Below, one piece after another: positions 34,417-43,848 of a DNA stretch of 64,000 bases (position 1 is its first letter; each line of letters starts with the position of its first letter). Source of the DNA: Pseudomonas fragi (GTDB lineage Bacteria > Pseudomonadota > Gammaproteobacteria > Pseudomonadales > Pseudomonadaceae). The notes under the pieces are model-generated. The model did not search any database. It saw only the letters and a list, made by a program, of their open reading frames with translations, and was not told where the DNA came from. Both the position numbers and the translations under genes were made by a program. Where the stretch lies: NCBI RefSeq assembly GCF_002269505.1, contig NZ_NQKQ01000022.1, forward strand, positions 1 to 64,000, read 5' to 3'.

Positions 34417-37161
34417 ATGTCCTCCCTCGATAGCCTGAACACCCTCGCTACACTAAAAGTCGACGATAAGACTTATCACTATTACAGCCTTGCGCTCGCC
34501 GCCAACTCTATGGGCGATTTGAGCCAGTTACCCATGTCGCTCAAAGTACTGCTGGAAAACCTGCTGCGCTGGGAAGACGGCAAGACCGTCACCGAGCCCG
34601 ATCTCAAGGCGCTGGCCGCCTGGCTCAAGGCGCGGCGCAGCGACCGGGAAATCCAGTACCGCCCTGCCCGGGTGCTGATGCAGGATTTTACCGGCGTGCC
34701 GGCAGTGGTCGACCTGGCCGCCATGCGCGCCGCCATGGCCAAGGCCGGCGGCGACCCGCAACGTATCAACCCGCTGTCCCCCGTGGACCTGGTGATTGAC
34801 CACTCGGTGATGGTTGACCGGTTCGCCAGCGCAAGCGCCTTCGAGCAAAACGTCGACATCGAGATGGAGCGCAATGGCGAACGTTATGCGTTTTTGCGCT
34901 GGGGGCAAAATGCCTTTGATAATTTCAGCGTGGTGCCACCCGGCACCGGGATTTGCCACCAGGTAAACCTCGAATATCTGGGGCGTACCGTGTGGACCAA
35001 GGACGAAGACGGCCGCACTTACGCGTTCCCCGACACGCTGGTCGGCACCGACTCCCACACCACCATGATCAATGGACTTGGCGTGCTGGGCTGGGGCGTA
35101 GGTGGCATTGAGGCCGAAGCTGCCATGCTCGGTCAGCCGGTGTCGATGCTGATCCCCGAAGTAGTGGGCTTCAAACTCAGCGGCAAGCTCAAGGAAGGCA
35201 TCACCGCCACAGACCTGGTGCTGACCGTCACGCAAATGCTGCGCAGCAAGGGCGTGGTCGGCAAGTTCGTCGAATTTTATGGTGATGGCCTGGCGGACTT
35301 GCCCCTGGCCGACCGTGCCACCATCGCCAATATGGCCCCGGAATACGGTGCCACCTGCGGGTTCTTCCCGGTGGATGAGATCACCCTGGACTACCTGCGC
35401 CTTTCAGGTCGCCCTGATGCCACGGTCAAACTGGTCGAGGCTTACTGCAAGGCTCAAGGGCTATGGAGGATCGCAGGGCAGGAACCGGTTTTCAGCGAAA
35501 CCCTGGCCCTGGACATGGGCACTGTCGAGGCCAGCCTGGCCGGGCCTAAACGTCCGCAAGACCGGGTTGCACTGCCCGATGTGGGCCAGGCTTTCGACGA
35601 TTTCATGAGCCTGCAATTCAAGCCTGCCACGAAAAAAGAAGAAGGCCGCCTTGAAAGCGAAGGCGGTGGCGGCGTGGCCGTGGGCAATGCCGACCTGATC
35701 GGCGAAGCGGACTACAGCTTTGAAGGCCACACCTATCGCCTGAAAAACGGCGCAGTGGTGATTGCCGCAATCACCTCTTGCACCAACACCTCCAACCCCA
35801 GCGTAATGATGGCTGCAGGACTGGTGGCGAAAAAAGCCGTGGAAAAAGGCCTGACGCGCCAGCCGTGGGTCAAGACCTCGCTGGCACCGGGCTCTAAGGT
35901 AGTCACCGTTTACTACAAGGCCGCCGGTCTGACTCAGTACCTCGACCAGTTGGGCTTTGCCCTGGTGGGCTATGGCTGCACCACCTGCATCGGCAACTCC
36001 GGGCCCCTGCCCGAGCCGATTGAAAAGGCCATTACCCAGTCCGACCTGACCGTGGCCTCGGTCCTGTCCGGCAACCGCAACTTTGAAGGGCGCGTGCATC
36101 CGCTGGTGAAAACCAACTGGCTGGCCTCGCCACCACTGGTTGTCGCTTATGCCCTTGCCGGCACAGTCCGGATTGATATCAGCCGTGACCCGCTGGGCAC
36201 CGGTAAAGATGGCCAGCCTGTGTACCTGCGCGATATCTGGCCTAGCCAGAAAGAAATCGCCGATGCTGTGGCCCAGGTGACTACCGGCATGTTCCACAAG
36301 GAATACGCCGAAGTCTTTGCCGGCGACGCGCAGTGGCAAGCCATCGAAGTACCGCAAGCCGCGACGTATGTCTGGCAAGAGGATTCGACCTACATCCAGC
36401 ATCCACCCTTCTTTGACCAGATCAGCGGGCCGTTGCCGGTAATTGCTGACGTCAAGGGTGCGAATATTCTGGCATTGCTCGGCGATTCGGTCACCACCGA
36501 CCATATTTCCCCTGCCGGCAATATCAAGGCAGACAGCCCCGCCGGGCGCTACCTGCGGGAAAAAGGCGTAGAACCACGGGACTTCAACTCCTACGGTTCG
36601 CGTCGTGGTAACCATGAAGTGATGATGCGCGGCACCTTTGCCAATATTCGAATTCGTAACGAAATGCTCGGTGGCGAAGAAGGTGGCAATACGATCTATA
36701 TTCCTACCGGCGTAAAACTGCCAATCTACGATGCAGCCATGCGCTATCAGGCTTGCGGCACGCCGCTGGTGGTGATTGCCGGCCAGGAATACGGTACCGG
36801 CTCAAGCCGTGACTGGGCGGCCAAAGGCACCAACCTGTTGGGAGTCAAGGCGGTGATTGCCGAGAGTTTCGAACGCATTCACCGCTCCAACCTGGTGGGC
36901 ATGGGTGTGCTGCCGTTGCAGTTCAAGCTCGACCAGAACCGCAAGAGCCTGGGCCTGACAGGCAAGGAGACCCTCGACATCCTCGGTCTGACCGGAGCCC
37001 AGTTACAGCCACGGATGAACCTGACCCTGGTGATCACCCGCGAGGATGGCAGCCAGGAAAAAGTTGAAGTGCTGTGCAGGATCGACACGCTTAACGAAGT
37101 GGAATACTTCAAGGCCGGAGGGATATTGCACTACGTGCTACGTCAGTTGATTGCTTCATAG
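34417..37161 (+). CDS. acnA: Aconitate hydratase A
   Basis: A 914-residue TCA-cycle enzyme that isomerises citrate to isocitrate through cis-aconitate with a [4Fe-4S] cluster. The cluster ligands are in SCTNTSNPS and GCTTCIGNSG, and the C-terminal swivel domain carries the active-site GTGSSRDWAAKG. The start has AAAGGAG. Length and motifs match AcnA rather than AcnB. It is followed by a family B repeat and is monocistronic. Confidence 0.97.
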   Translation: MSSLDSLNTLATLKVDDKTYHYYSLALAANSMGDLSQLPMSLKVLLENLLRWEDGKTVTEPDLKALAAWLKARRSDREIQYRPARVLMQDFTGVPAVVDLAAMRAAMAKAGGDPQRINPLSPVDLVIDHSVMVDRFASASAFEQNVDIEMERNGERYAFLRWGQNAFDNFSVVPPGTGICHQVNLEYLGRTVWTKDEDGRTYAFPDTLVGTDSHTTMINGLGVLGWGVGGIEAEAAMLGQPVSMLIPEVVGFKLSGKLKEGITATDLVLTVTQMLRSKGVVGKFVEFYGDGLADLPLADRATIANMAPEYGATCGFFPVDEITLDYLRLSGRPDATVKLVEAYCKAQGLWRIAGQEPVFSETLALDMGTVEASLAGPKRPQDRVALPDVGQAFDDFMSLQFKPATKKEEGRLESEGGGGVAVGNADLIGEADYSFEGHTYRLKNGAVVIAAITSCTNTSNPSVMMAAGLVAKKAVEKGLTRQPWVKTSLAPGSKVVTVYYKAAGLTQYLDQLGFALVGYGCTTCIGNSGPLPEPIEKAITQSDLTVASVLSGNRNFEGRVHPLVKTNWLASPPLVVAYALAGTVRIDISRDPLGTGKDGQPVYLRDIWPSQKEIADAVAQVTTGMFHKEYAEVFAGDAQWQAIEVPQAATYVWQEDSTYIQHPPFFDQISGPLPVIADVKGANILALLGDSVTTDHISPAGNIKADSPAGRYLREKGVEPRDFNSYGSRRGNHEVMMRGTFANIRIRNEMLGGEEGGNTIYIPTGVKLPIYDAAMRYQACGTPLVVIAGQEYGTGSSRDWAAKGTNLLGVKAVIAESFERIHRSNLVGMGVLPLQFKLDQNRKSLGLTGKETLDILGLTGAQLQPRMNLTLVITREDGSQEKVEVLCRIDTLNEVEYFKAGGILHYVLRQLIAS

Positions 37162-37175
37162 CCACACCTGAGCCT

Positions 37176-37248
37176 TGTGGGAGCGAGCCTGCTCGCGATT
37201 GCATAAACATGACCGAGTTGTATGCATCGCGAGCAGGCTCGCTCGCAC
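37176..37248. repeat. REP palindrome, family B variant (73 bp)
   Basis: TGTGGGAGCGAGCCTGCTCGCGAT at the left pairs with ATCGCGAGCAGGCTCGCTCGCAC at the right. It is shorter than the 87-bp copies and carries GAGCCT in place of GGGCTT. It lies 14 bases after the acnA stop. Confidence 0.85.
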
Positions 37249-37273
37249 TGGTGCCTGAATCGTTATACTTGCG

Positions 37274-37302
37274 CACCCCGGACTGGATCCGGGGTGTTTT
37301 TT
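37274..37302 (+). terminator. Rho-independent terminator
   Basis: CACCCCGGA (37274-37282) and TCCGGGGTG (37288-37296) form a perfect 9-bp stem with loop CTGGA, followed by six T. It lies downstream of acnA and only 19 bases before the next ATG, so it may also attenuate the CPBP gene. Confidence 0.88.
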
Positions 37303-37321
37303 AACGACTCCAAGGATTTTC

Positions 37322-38113
37322 ATGATTGCTTTGCCATGGCCTTATCTGGCACTTCTCACCCTGGGCTACGGCCTTGCCCTCAGCTACGGGCAACTGGCCA
37401 TTCAAACCCTCATCACACTGGCCCTGCTGACGCTCAGCGGGCTCGCCGTACTGCAAAACAAAAGCCATTACCTGCGCTATGCTGGCCACGGTCTGTTTGC
37501 CCTGCTGGCTGTCGCACTGGCCCTGCACTGGCTACCCGGCTTCCATAACGGCAGGGCCATCAGCCCGGTGCGCCTGACACCAGATGCCGTGCCGTTTTCG
37601 ATGTACTTCAACCTGGACAAGCCGCTGATTGGCTTTTGGCTGCTGCTGGTATGCCCGTGGATCGCGCCACGGTTTGCCTGGCGTGTGTCTTTGCGCGCCA
37701 TCGCGATGGGTCTGGCACTGGCTGCCATTGCCGCGCTGGGCGGCGCAATGCTGTTGGGCATGGTGGCCTGGGCACCAAAATGGCCTCATCAGGGCACCCT
37801 CTGGCTGTTGAATAATCTGCTATTGGTTACCCTGGTCGAAGAAGCTCTGTTTCGCGGCTACATTCAGGGCGGACTGAGCCGCAAGCTCAAGTTGCTGCCC
37901 TACGGCCAGACCGTAGCGCTTGTCGTGGCGTCGGTGCTGTTTGGCCTGGCGCATGCGCCAGCAGGCTGGCAATGGATGTTGCTGGCAGGGCTGGCAGGCA
38001 TTGGCTACGGTCTGGCCTACCGCTTTGGCGGGCTGAGTGCTGCGATCGCCACGCACTTTGGGCTTAACGCGCTGCACTTCGTGTTTTTCACTTACCCAAT
38101 GCTCGCCCCCTGA
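37322..38113 (+). CDS. CPBP-family intramembrane metalloprotease
   Basis: A 263-residue membrane protein with about eight hydrophobic segments. It has the three CPBP (CAAX/Abi) motifs: EEALFRGYIQGGL (glutamates), FGLAHAP (His) and HFGLNALHF (His/Asn), which together bind zinc. The family cleaves prenylated or other membrane proteins and includes bacteriocin-immunity proteins; the substrate here is unknown. A terminator directly upstream suggests regulated read-through or a promoter within the terminator region. Confidence 0.88.
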   Translation: MIALPWPYLALLTLGYGLALSYGQLAIQTLITLALLTLSGLAVLQNKSHYLRYAGHGLFALLAVALALHWLPGFHNGRAISPVRLTPDAVPFSMYFNLDKPLIGFWLLLVCPWIAPRFAWRVSLRAIAMGLALAAIAALGGAMLLGMVAWAPKWPHQGTLWLLNNLLLVTLVEEALFRGYIQGGLSRKLKLLPYGQTVALVVASVLFGLAHAPAGWQWMLLAGLAGIGYGLAYRFGGLSAAIATHFGLNALHFVFFTYPMLAP

Positions 38114-38193
38114 AGGCCCGGCGTCTGAAATATAAATTAAACAATTGCTTGAGCATGCCGACAGCCTGTCAAAGTCTTGCGGATTGAAACGAC

Positions 38194-39759
38194 ATGCGTA
38201 ACAACCAGCCCATCACTCAACGCGAACGTACATTCCCCGCGCAACAACGGTTGATTTCCACGACCGATGCCAAAGGCGTCATCACCTACTGCAACGATGC
38301 TTTCAGGGAAATCAGCGGGTTTTCGCGTGAGGAGCTGATACGCGCGCCGCACAATCTGGTGCGCCACCCGGACGTGCCGTCCGCAGTCTTCGAACATATG
38401 TGGAGCACCCTGAAAAAGGGTTCGCCATGGATGGGTATCGTCAAAAACCGCTGCAAGAACGGCGACCATTATTGGGTCAACGCCTATGTAACGCCGGTTT
38501 TCGAAAACGAGCAGGTGGTGGGCTACGAGTCGGTGCGGGTCAAGCCGACGGCAGAGCAGATCCGCCGCGCTGAAGCCCTGTACTTGCGCCTCAATCGTGG
38601 CAAGTCGGCGGTACCCCAGCGCGACAAGTGGCTGCCGGTGCTGCAGGACTGGCTACCGTTCATTCTGGTCAGCCAGTTGAGCTTCATGATTGGCGCCACG
38701 CTCAATTCCAGCTGGGGTTTTGCCCTGGCAGCCCTGTTGTCGATTCCGCTGGGCCTGCTGGGTTTGACCTGGCAGCAACGCGGGGTCAAACGCCTGCTGC
38801 GTCTGGCCGAGCAAACCACCTCTGACCCGTTGATTGCGCAGATGTACACCGACAGCCGCGGCCCGCAAGCGCGTCTGGAAATGTCCATCCTGAGCCAGGA
38901 AGCACGGCTGAAGACCTGCCTGACACGTCTGCAGGACACCGCCGAGCACCTCAGCGGCCAGGCTCGCCAGTCCGACATCCTCGCGCACAAGAGTTCGACA
39001 GGCCTGGAGCGCCAGCGCGTCGAGACCGAGCAAGTGGCCACGGCCGTGAACCAGATGGCCGCCACCACCCAGGAAGTGGCCAGCCATGTGCAACGCACTG
39101 CCGACGCCACCCAGGAAGCCAACCGCCTGACCAGCCGCGGTCGTGATATTGCCGGTGAAACCCGCGAAGCGATCCAGCGCCTTTCGGTGGTAGTGGGTGA
39201 AACCGGGGCCACGGTTACACAACTGGCCAAGGACAGTGACGAGATTGGTGGCGTCGTCGACGTGATCAAGGGCATTGCCGATCAGACCAACCTGCTGGCC
39301 CTGAACGCAGCCATCGAAGCAGCACGGGCCGGTGAAATGGGCCGTGGCTTTGCCGTGGTGGCTGACGAAGTGCGTCAGCTGGCTCAACGTACCAGTGCTT
39401 CGACCGGGCAGATTCACAGCCTGATCGCCAAACTGCAGCAGACCGCCGCCACTGCGGTGCAAACCATGGACGCCGGTCATCGTCAGGCCGAAGAAGGTGT
39501 GGCGCGGGTACTGGAAGCCGACCAGGCACTGGTGGGCATCAGCGAAGCGGTGGCCAATATCACTGACATGACCACCCAGATCGCGGCTGCGACCGAGGAG
39601 CAAAGTGCCGTGGCTGAGGAAATCAGCCGCAACATCAGCACCATTGCCGACCTGGCTGACCAGACCTCAGAGCAGGCGCAACATTCGGCCTTGCTCAGCG
39701 AGGAGCTGTCGCAGACCGTGAATACCCAGTATTCGCTGGTGGAGCGGTTTAACCGATAA
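38194..39759 (+). CDS. aer: Aer-type energy-taxis receptor (PAS-MCP)
   Basis: A 521-residue chemoreceptor. The PAS domain (about residues 18-115) resembles the FAD-binding redox sensor of Aer (TYCNDAFREISGFSREELI). A pair of membrane helices lies at about 150-190. The signalling tip is DQTNLLALNAAIEAARA...GRGFAVVADEVRQLA. It steers cells toward favourable redox conditions. In P. aeruginosa aer lies next to acnA and the cbb3 operons, as here. Confidence 0.92.
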   Translation: MRNNQPITQRERTFPAQQRLISTTDAKGVITYCNDAFREISGFSREELIRAPHNLVRHPDVPSAVFEHMWSTLKKGSPWMGIVKNRCKNGDHYWVNAYVTPVFENEQVVGYESVRVKPTAEQIRRAEALYLRLNRGKSAVPQRDKWLPVLQDWLPFILVSQLSFMIGATLNSSWGFALAALLSIPLGLLGLTWQQRGVKRLLRLAEQTTSDPLIAQMYTDSRGPQARLEMSILSQEARLKTCLTRLQDTAEHLSGQARQSDILAHKSSTGLERQRVETEQVATAVNQMAATTQEVASHVQRTADATQEANRLTSRGRDIAGETREAIQRLSVVVGETGATVTQLAKDSDEIGGVVDVIKGIADQTNLLALNAAIEAARAGEMGRGFAVVADEVRQLAQRTSASTGQIHSLIAKLQQTAATAVQTMDAGHRQAEEGVARVLEADQALVGISEAVANITDMTTQIAAATEEQSAVAEEISRNISTIADLADQTSEQAQHSALLSEELSQTVNTQYSLVERFNR

Positions 39760-39771
39760 GCAGGAAACTCT

Positions 39772-39862
39772 GTAATGGCTGCCGCAGGCGGCGATTGGGG
39801 CGGCGGTGCATTCAAGCAAACGGGTTGCTCCGCAACCCTTCGCAGCCTGCGGCAGCGACTAC
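39772..39862. repeat. REPIN-like palindrome, family A (91 bp), ending a gene
   Basis: Begins GTAATGGCTGCCGCAGGCGGCGA and ends CGCAGCCTGCGGCAGCGACTAC, with an inner GGGTTGCTCCGCAACCC hairpin. The final CTAC contains the TAG stop (minus strand) of the hydrolase gene. The left tip has drifted from GTAGTCGC. Confidence 0.85.
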
Positions 39863-40551
39863 AGGGAACTGGGCGACTTCAGCCACTGCGAAATCTTGTC
39901 CGCCGCCGCATCCAGATGCTGTTCATGGGTAAACCCCGAGGCCTTCAGCGGCTTGAGGTCATGATCAGCCGCCTCCAGCCACATCAATTCAATACCCGGC
40001 GCCAGTGTGTAGGCCTCTACCGCCGCACGGTTGCCCAATGCATCACGTTCGCCCTGCACGATCAGGGTCGGCGCCTGCAGGTCGGCCAGGTGCGCCACCC
40101 GCGGCTTTTCCGGCTTGCCGGCGGCATAGAACGGGTAACCCAGGCACACCAGCGCGTCGGCATTGAGCTCATCCGCCAGCAGACTGGCCATGCGCCCGCC
40201 CATTGACTTGCCGCCAATCGCCAATCGCCCAGCGACATGCCGTCGCACCTCGAAAAAAACTTCACGCCAGCATTCGAGCAATTTCGCCTGCTGATTAGGA
40301 GGCCTTTTGCCACCATCAAGGCGGCGCTGGGCCATGTACGGGAACTCGAACCGCAACACGCTCACCCCGCGTGCAGCAAGGCGTTCAGCCATGCCGTCCA
40401 TCCAGTTGCTGTCCATCGGCGCACCCGCGCCGTGGGCCAGGATCAGGGTCGCGGATGGCTTCCCGCAGGCGCCATTCCACAGCCAGCCCCGCTCTTGCAC
40501 GCACTGCGCCCATTGATCCCCGTCAATACCGGCCTTGCCTGCTACGACCAT
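39859..40551 (-). CDS. Alpha/beta hydrolase of the KANL3/Tex30 type
   Basis: A 230-residue alpha/beta-hydrolase. Landmarks are the oxyanion region LAHGAGAPMDSNW, the nucleophile elbow GGKSMGGRMA (Ser in GKSMGG), an acid in VQGERDALG and the histidine in AADHDLKP. The substrate is unknown. The ATG at 40551 has GAGG at good spacing; the open frame extends into the ccoN2 upstream region without similarity. Its stop is supplied by the REPIN, and its 5' end overlaps an Anr box for the divergent ccoN2. Confidence 0.86.
   Translation of the reverse strand: MVVAGKAGIDGDQWAQCVQERGWLWNGACGKPSATLILAHGAGAPMDSNWMDGMAERLAARGVSVLRFEFPYMAQRRLDGGKRPPNQQAKLLECWREVFFEVRRHVAGRLAIGGKSMGGRMASLLADELNADALVCLGYPFYAAGKPEKPRVAHLADLQAPTLIVQGERDALGNRAAVEAYTLAPGIELMWLEAADHDLKPLKASGFTHEQHLDAAADKISQWLKSPSSL
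40513..40526. promoter_or_regulatory. Anr box upstream of ccoN2
   Basis: TTGAT-CCCC-GTCAA matches the Anr/FNR consensus TTGAT-N4-ATCAA at nine of ten positions. It lies 98 bases before the ccoN2 ATG, inside the first codons of the divergent hydrolase. A TATAAC -10 candidate is at 40575-40580. Confidence 0.7.
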
Positions 40552-40623
40552 GCTTGCCTCGCTTTTAGTCTGCTTATAACTCCAGGCGTGCGTTTGACGC
40601 GCCTGAACCGTGGATGGGGAACC

Positions 40624-42048
40624 ATGAACACTTCTACAAGTACCGCCTACAACTACAAGGTGGTCCGCCAATTTGCCATTATGACGGTGGTTTGGGGCAT
40701 CGTCGGTATGGGGCTCGGGGTTTTTCTCGCCGCGCAGTTGGTTTGGCCAGAACTCAACTTCAATTTGCCTTGGACCAGTTTCGGGCGCCTGCGCCCATTG
40801 CACACCAACGCCGTGATTTTCGCCTTCGGCGGCTGCGCACTGTTCGCCGCCTCGTTCTACTCGGTGCAACGCACCTGCCAGGCCACCCTGTTTTCGCCGA
40901 AAATCGCGGCGTTTACCTTCTGGGGCTGGCAACTGGTCATCGTCCTGGCGGCCATCAGCCTGCCACTGGGTTACACCAGTTCCAAGGAATACGCCGAGCT
41001 GGAATGGCCGATCGACATCTTGATCACCATCGTCTGGGTGGCCTACGCCATCGTGTTCTTCGGCACGATCATGAAGCGCAAGACCAAGCACATTTACGTG
41101 GGCAACTGGTTCTTCGGCGCTTTTATCGTGACTGTGGCGATTTTGCACATCGTCAATAACCTGGAAATCCCGGTCAGCTTCACCAAGTCCTACTCACTCT
41201 ACGGTGGCGCCACTGACGCCATGGTGCAGTGGTGGTACGGGCATAACGCTGTGGGCTTTTTCCTGACGGCGGGCTTTTTGGGGATGATGTACTACTTCGT
41301 GCCGAAACAGGCCGAACGTCCGATCTACTCCTATCGCCTGTCCATCGTGCATTTCTGGGCGCTGATCACCCTGTACATCTGGGCAGGTCCGCACCACTTG
41401 CACTACACCGCGCTGCCGGACTGGGCACAGTCGCTGGGCATGGTGATGTCACTTATTCTGCTGGCTCCGAGCTGGGGCGGCATGATCAACGGCATGATGA
41501 CCCTCTCGGGCGCCTGGCATAAGCTGCGCAGCGACCCGATCCTGCGCTTCCTGGTGGTGTCCCTGGCCTTCTACGGCATGTCGACATTCGAAGGCCCGAT
41601 GATGGCAATCAAGACCGTCAACGCCCTCTCCCACTACACCGACTGGACCATCGGCCACGTTCACGCCGGCGCGCTGGGCTGGGTGGCGATGATTTCGATC
41701 GGCGCGCTGTACCACATGATCCCGAAAATCTTCGGCCGCCCGCAGATGTACAGCCTGGGCCTGATCAACGCGCACTTCTGGCTGGCCACCATCGGCACCG
41801 TGCTCTACATCGCCTCGATGTGGGTCAACGGCATCGCCCAGGGCCTGATGTGGCGCGCAGTCAACGAAGACGGCACGCTGACTTACTCCTTCGTCGAAAC
41901 CCTGGTGGCCAGCCACCCGGGCTATGTCGTGCGACTGGTCGGTGGTGCGATCTTCTTCAGCGGCATGTTGCTGATGGCTTACAACACTTGGCGCACCGTG
42001 CGTAACGCCGAGCCCGCTGAAGTCGTAGCCGCCGCGCAGATGGCCTGA
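40624..42048 (+). CDS. ccoN2: cbb3-type cytochrome c oxidase subunit I (cbb3-2)
   Basis: The 474-residue catalytic subunit of the high-affinity cbb3 terminal oxidase; it reduces O2 to water with twelve transmembrane helices. Haem and CuB histidines lie in PLHTNAVIF, WWYGHNAVGF, AGPHHLHYT and GHVHAGALGW. It is first of a complete ccoNOQP set. The first of the two sets matches the Anr-controlled, low-oxygen cbb3-2 of P. aeruginosa. The start MNTSTSTAYNYKVV follows GGGGAACC. An upstream in-frame extension is an artefact of the antisense hydrolase region. Confidence 0.96.
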   Translation: MNTSTSTAYNYKVVRQFAIMTVVWGIVGMGLGVFLAAQLVWPELNFNLPWTSFGRLRPLHTNAVIFAFGGCALFAASFYSVQRTCQATLFSPKIAAFTFWGWQLVIVLAAISLPLGYTSSKEYAELEWPIDILITIVWVAYAIVFFGTIMKRKTKHIYVGNWFFGAFIVTVAILHIVNNLEIPVSFTKSYSLYGGATDAMVQWWYGHNAVGFFLTAGFLGMMYYFVPKQAERPIYSYRLSIVHFWALITLYIWAGPHHLHYTALPDWAQSLGMVMSLILLAPSWGGMINGMMTLSGAWHKLRSDPILRFLVVSLAFYGMSTFEGPMMAIKTVNALSHYTDWTIGHVHAGALGWVAMISIGALYHMIPKIFGRPQMYSLGLINAHFWLATIGTVLYIASMWVNGIAQGLMWRAVNEDGTLTYSFVETLVASHPGYVVRLVGGAIFFSGMLLMAYNTWRTVRNAEPAEVVAAAQMA

Positions 42049-42058
42049 GGAGTTGGCA

Positions 42059-42667
42059 ATGAAACACGAAGTCGTTGAAAAAAATATCGGCCTGATGCTG
42101 TTGCTGATGATCCTGTGCGTAAGCGTGGGCGGCCTGACGCAAATCGTCCCGCTGTTCTTTGAAGACGTGACCAACACCCCGGTGGAAGGCATGAAGCCTT
42201 ACACCGCACTGCAACTGGAAGGTCGCGACATCTACATCCGTGAAGGCTGCGTGCAGTGCCACTCGCAGATGATCCGTCCGTTCCGTGCCGAGACCGAGCG
42301 TTATGGTCACTACTCGGTCGCCGGGGAAAGCGTGTGGGATCACCCGTTCCTGTGGGGCTCCAAGCGCACCGGGCCGGATCTGGCCCGCGTCGGCGGGCGC
42401 TACTCGGATGACTGGCACCGTGCGCACTTGTACAACCCGCGCAACGTCGTGCCCGAGTCGAAAATGCCTGCCTACCCATGGCTGGTGGAAGCCCCGGTAG
42501 ACAGCAGCCACACCGAGAAAAAACTCGAAGTGATGCGCACCCTGGGCGTGCCTTATACCGACGAAGACATCGCCAACGCCAAGCAGTCCGTGCAGGGCAA
42601 GACCGAGATGGACGCTCTGGTCGCCTACCTGCAAGTGCTGGGCACTGCCATTAAGAGCAAGAGGTGA
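42059..42667 (+). CDS. ccoO2: cbb3 oxidase subunit II, mono-haem cytochrome c (cbb3-2)
   Basis: A 202-residue membrane-anchored cytochrome c that passes electrons to CcoN. It has an N-terminal transmembrane segment and one haem site CVQCH (EGCVQCHSQMIRPF), with the distal Met in SKMPAYP. The ATG at 42059 has GAGG upstream; an in-frame TTG two codons earlier is unlikely. Next to ccoN2 with a 10-base gap. Confidence 0.96.
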   Translation: MKHEVVEKNIGLMLLLMILCVSVGGLTQIVPLFFEDVTNTPVEGMKPYTALQLEGRDIYIREGCVQCHSQMIRPFRAETERYGHYSVAGESVWDHPFLWGSKRTGPDLARVGGRYSDDWHRAHLYNPRNVVPESKMPAYPWLVEAPVDSSHTEKKLEVMRTLGVPYTDEDIANAKQSVQGKTEMDALVAYLQVLGTAIKSKR

Positions 42668-42670
42668 GTC

Positions 42671-42874
42671 ATGGTCTTGGAGATGAGTAGTGGAATGATT
42701 CGCGGCCTGGGCACCGTGGTGGTGGCCGTGGCGTTTATCGGTCTGGCGCTGTGGGTGTTCAGCCCACGACGCAAATCGGAGTTTGAAGACGCGACCTTAC
42801 TGCCATTCAAGGACGATCCAGAGGCGATTCAACACGTAGAGAAAGAACAAGCGTCTAGGAGTAACAAAGCATGA
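42671..42874 (+). CDS. ccoQ2: cbb3 oxidase small subunit CcoQ (cbb3-2)
   Basis: A 67-residue single-helix membrane protein (MIRGLGTVVVAVAFIGLALWVF) that stabilises the oxidase complex. It ends in the motif SPRRKSEFEDATLLPF seen in both CcoQ copies here. The ATG overlap with ccoP2 is 4 bases. An alternative start four codons later (MSSGMIRG) resembles the other copy more closely. Confidence 0.92.
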   Translation: MVLEMSSGMIRGLGTVVVAVAFIGLALWVFSPRRKSEFEDATLLPFKDDPEAIQHVEKEQASRSNKA

Positions 42875-43809
42875 CCACCTTCTGGAGTCTGTACATATGC
42901 GTGCTGACTATCGGCACGCTGATCGGCCTGACCTGGCTGCTGGTCAGTACGCGCAAGGGCGAGACCAAAAGCGATACCGTCGAGACCATGGGCCACAGCT
43001 TTGACGGCATCGAGGAATACGACAACCCGCTGCCACAATGGTGGTTCATGTTGTTCGTCGGCACGCTGGTATTTGCCGTGGGCTACCTGATCCTGTACCC
43101 GGGCCTGGGCAACTGGAAAGGCCTGCTGCCCGGCTATGAGAATGGCTGGACCGGTGTACATGAGTGGGAAAAGGAAATGGACAAGGCGGACGCCAAATTT
43201 GGGCCCATCTACGCCAAATACGCCTCCATGCCCGTTGAACAAGTCGCTCAGGATCCGGCAGCACTGAAAATGGGCGGGCGCCTGTTTGCTTCCAACTGCT
43301 CGGTGTGCCACGGCTCGGATGCCAAGGGTGCTTTCGGCTTTCCCAATCTGGCCGACAACACCTGGCGCTGGGGCGGCGATGCCGACACGATCAAAACCAC
43401 CATCATGGGCGGTCGCATCGCGGCAATGCCAGCTTGGGGTGAAGTCCTGGGTGAAGACGGGGTGAAAAACGTCGCCGCCTATGTACGCCACGACCTGGCA
43501 GGTCTGCCGTTGCCTGAAGGCGCCACTGTCGATCTGGCTGCTGGCAAGCAAGCGTTTGATACCACTTGCGTGGCCTGCCACGGGGCAAACGGTAAAGGCA
43601 TGCCGATGATGGGCGCGCCCGACCTGACTCAACCAGCCGGCTTTATCTACGGCACCAGCCTGGCGCAATTGCAGCAAACCATTCGCCACGGTCGCCAGGG
43701 CCATATGCCGGCGCAAAACGAGTTGCTGGGCAACGACAAGGTGCAGTTGCTGGCGGCTTATGTGTTCAGCTTGTCACACGGTAATCAAGAGGAAAAAACT
43801 GCCGAATAA
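42871..43809 (+). CDS. ccoP2: cbb3 oxidase subunit III, di-haem cytochrome c (cbb3-2)
   Basis: A 312-residue di-haem cytochrome c that feeds electrons to CcoO. Two transmembrane segments at the N-terminus are followed by haem sites CSVCH and CVACH. Last gene of the first cbb3 operon; a hairpin follows 14 bases after the stop. It is 13 residues shorter than CcoP1, lacking a short insert after GYENGW. Confidence 0.95.
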   Translation: MTTFWSLYICVLTIGTLIGLTWLLVSTRKGETKSDTVETMGHSFDGIEEYDNPLPQWWFMLFVGTLVFAVGYLILYPGLGNWKGLLPGYENGWTGVHEWEKEMDKADAKFGPIYAKYASMPVEQVAQDPAALKMGGRLFASNCSVCHGSDAKGAFGFPNLADNTWRWGGDADTIKTTIMGGRIAAMPAWGEVLGEDGVKNVAAYVRHDLAGLPLPEGATVDLAAGKQAFDTTCVACHGANGKGMPMMGAPDLTQPAGFIYGTSLAQLQQTIRHGRQGHMPAQNELLGNDKVQLLAAYVFSLSHGNQEEKTAE

Positions 43810-43823
43810 TTACCGGACATTTC

Positions 43824-43848
43824 CTGCCGCATCATTTTGGTGCGGCAG
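43824..43848 (+). terminator. Terminator-like hairpin after ccoP2
   Basis: CTGCCGCA and TGCGGCAG form an 8-bp stem with a 9-base T-rich loop and only two T after. It probably ends the ccoNOQP-2 transcript, with some read-through likely. Confidence 0.65.
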
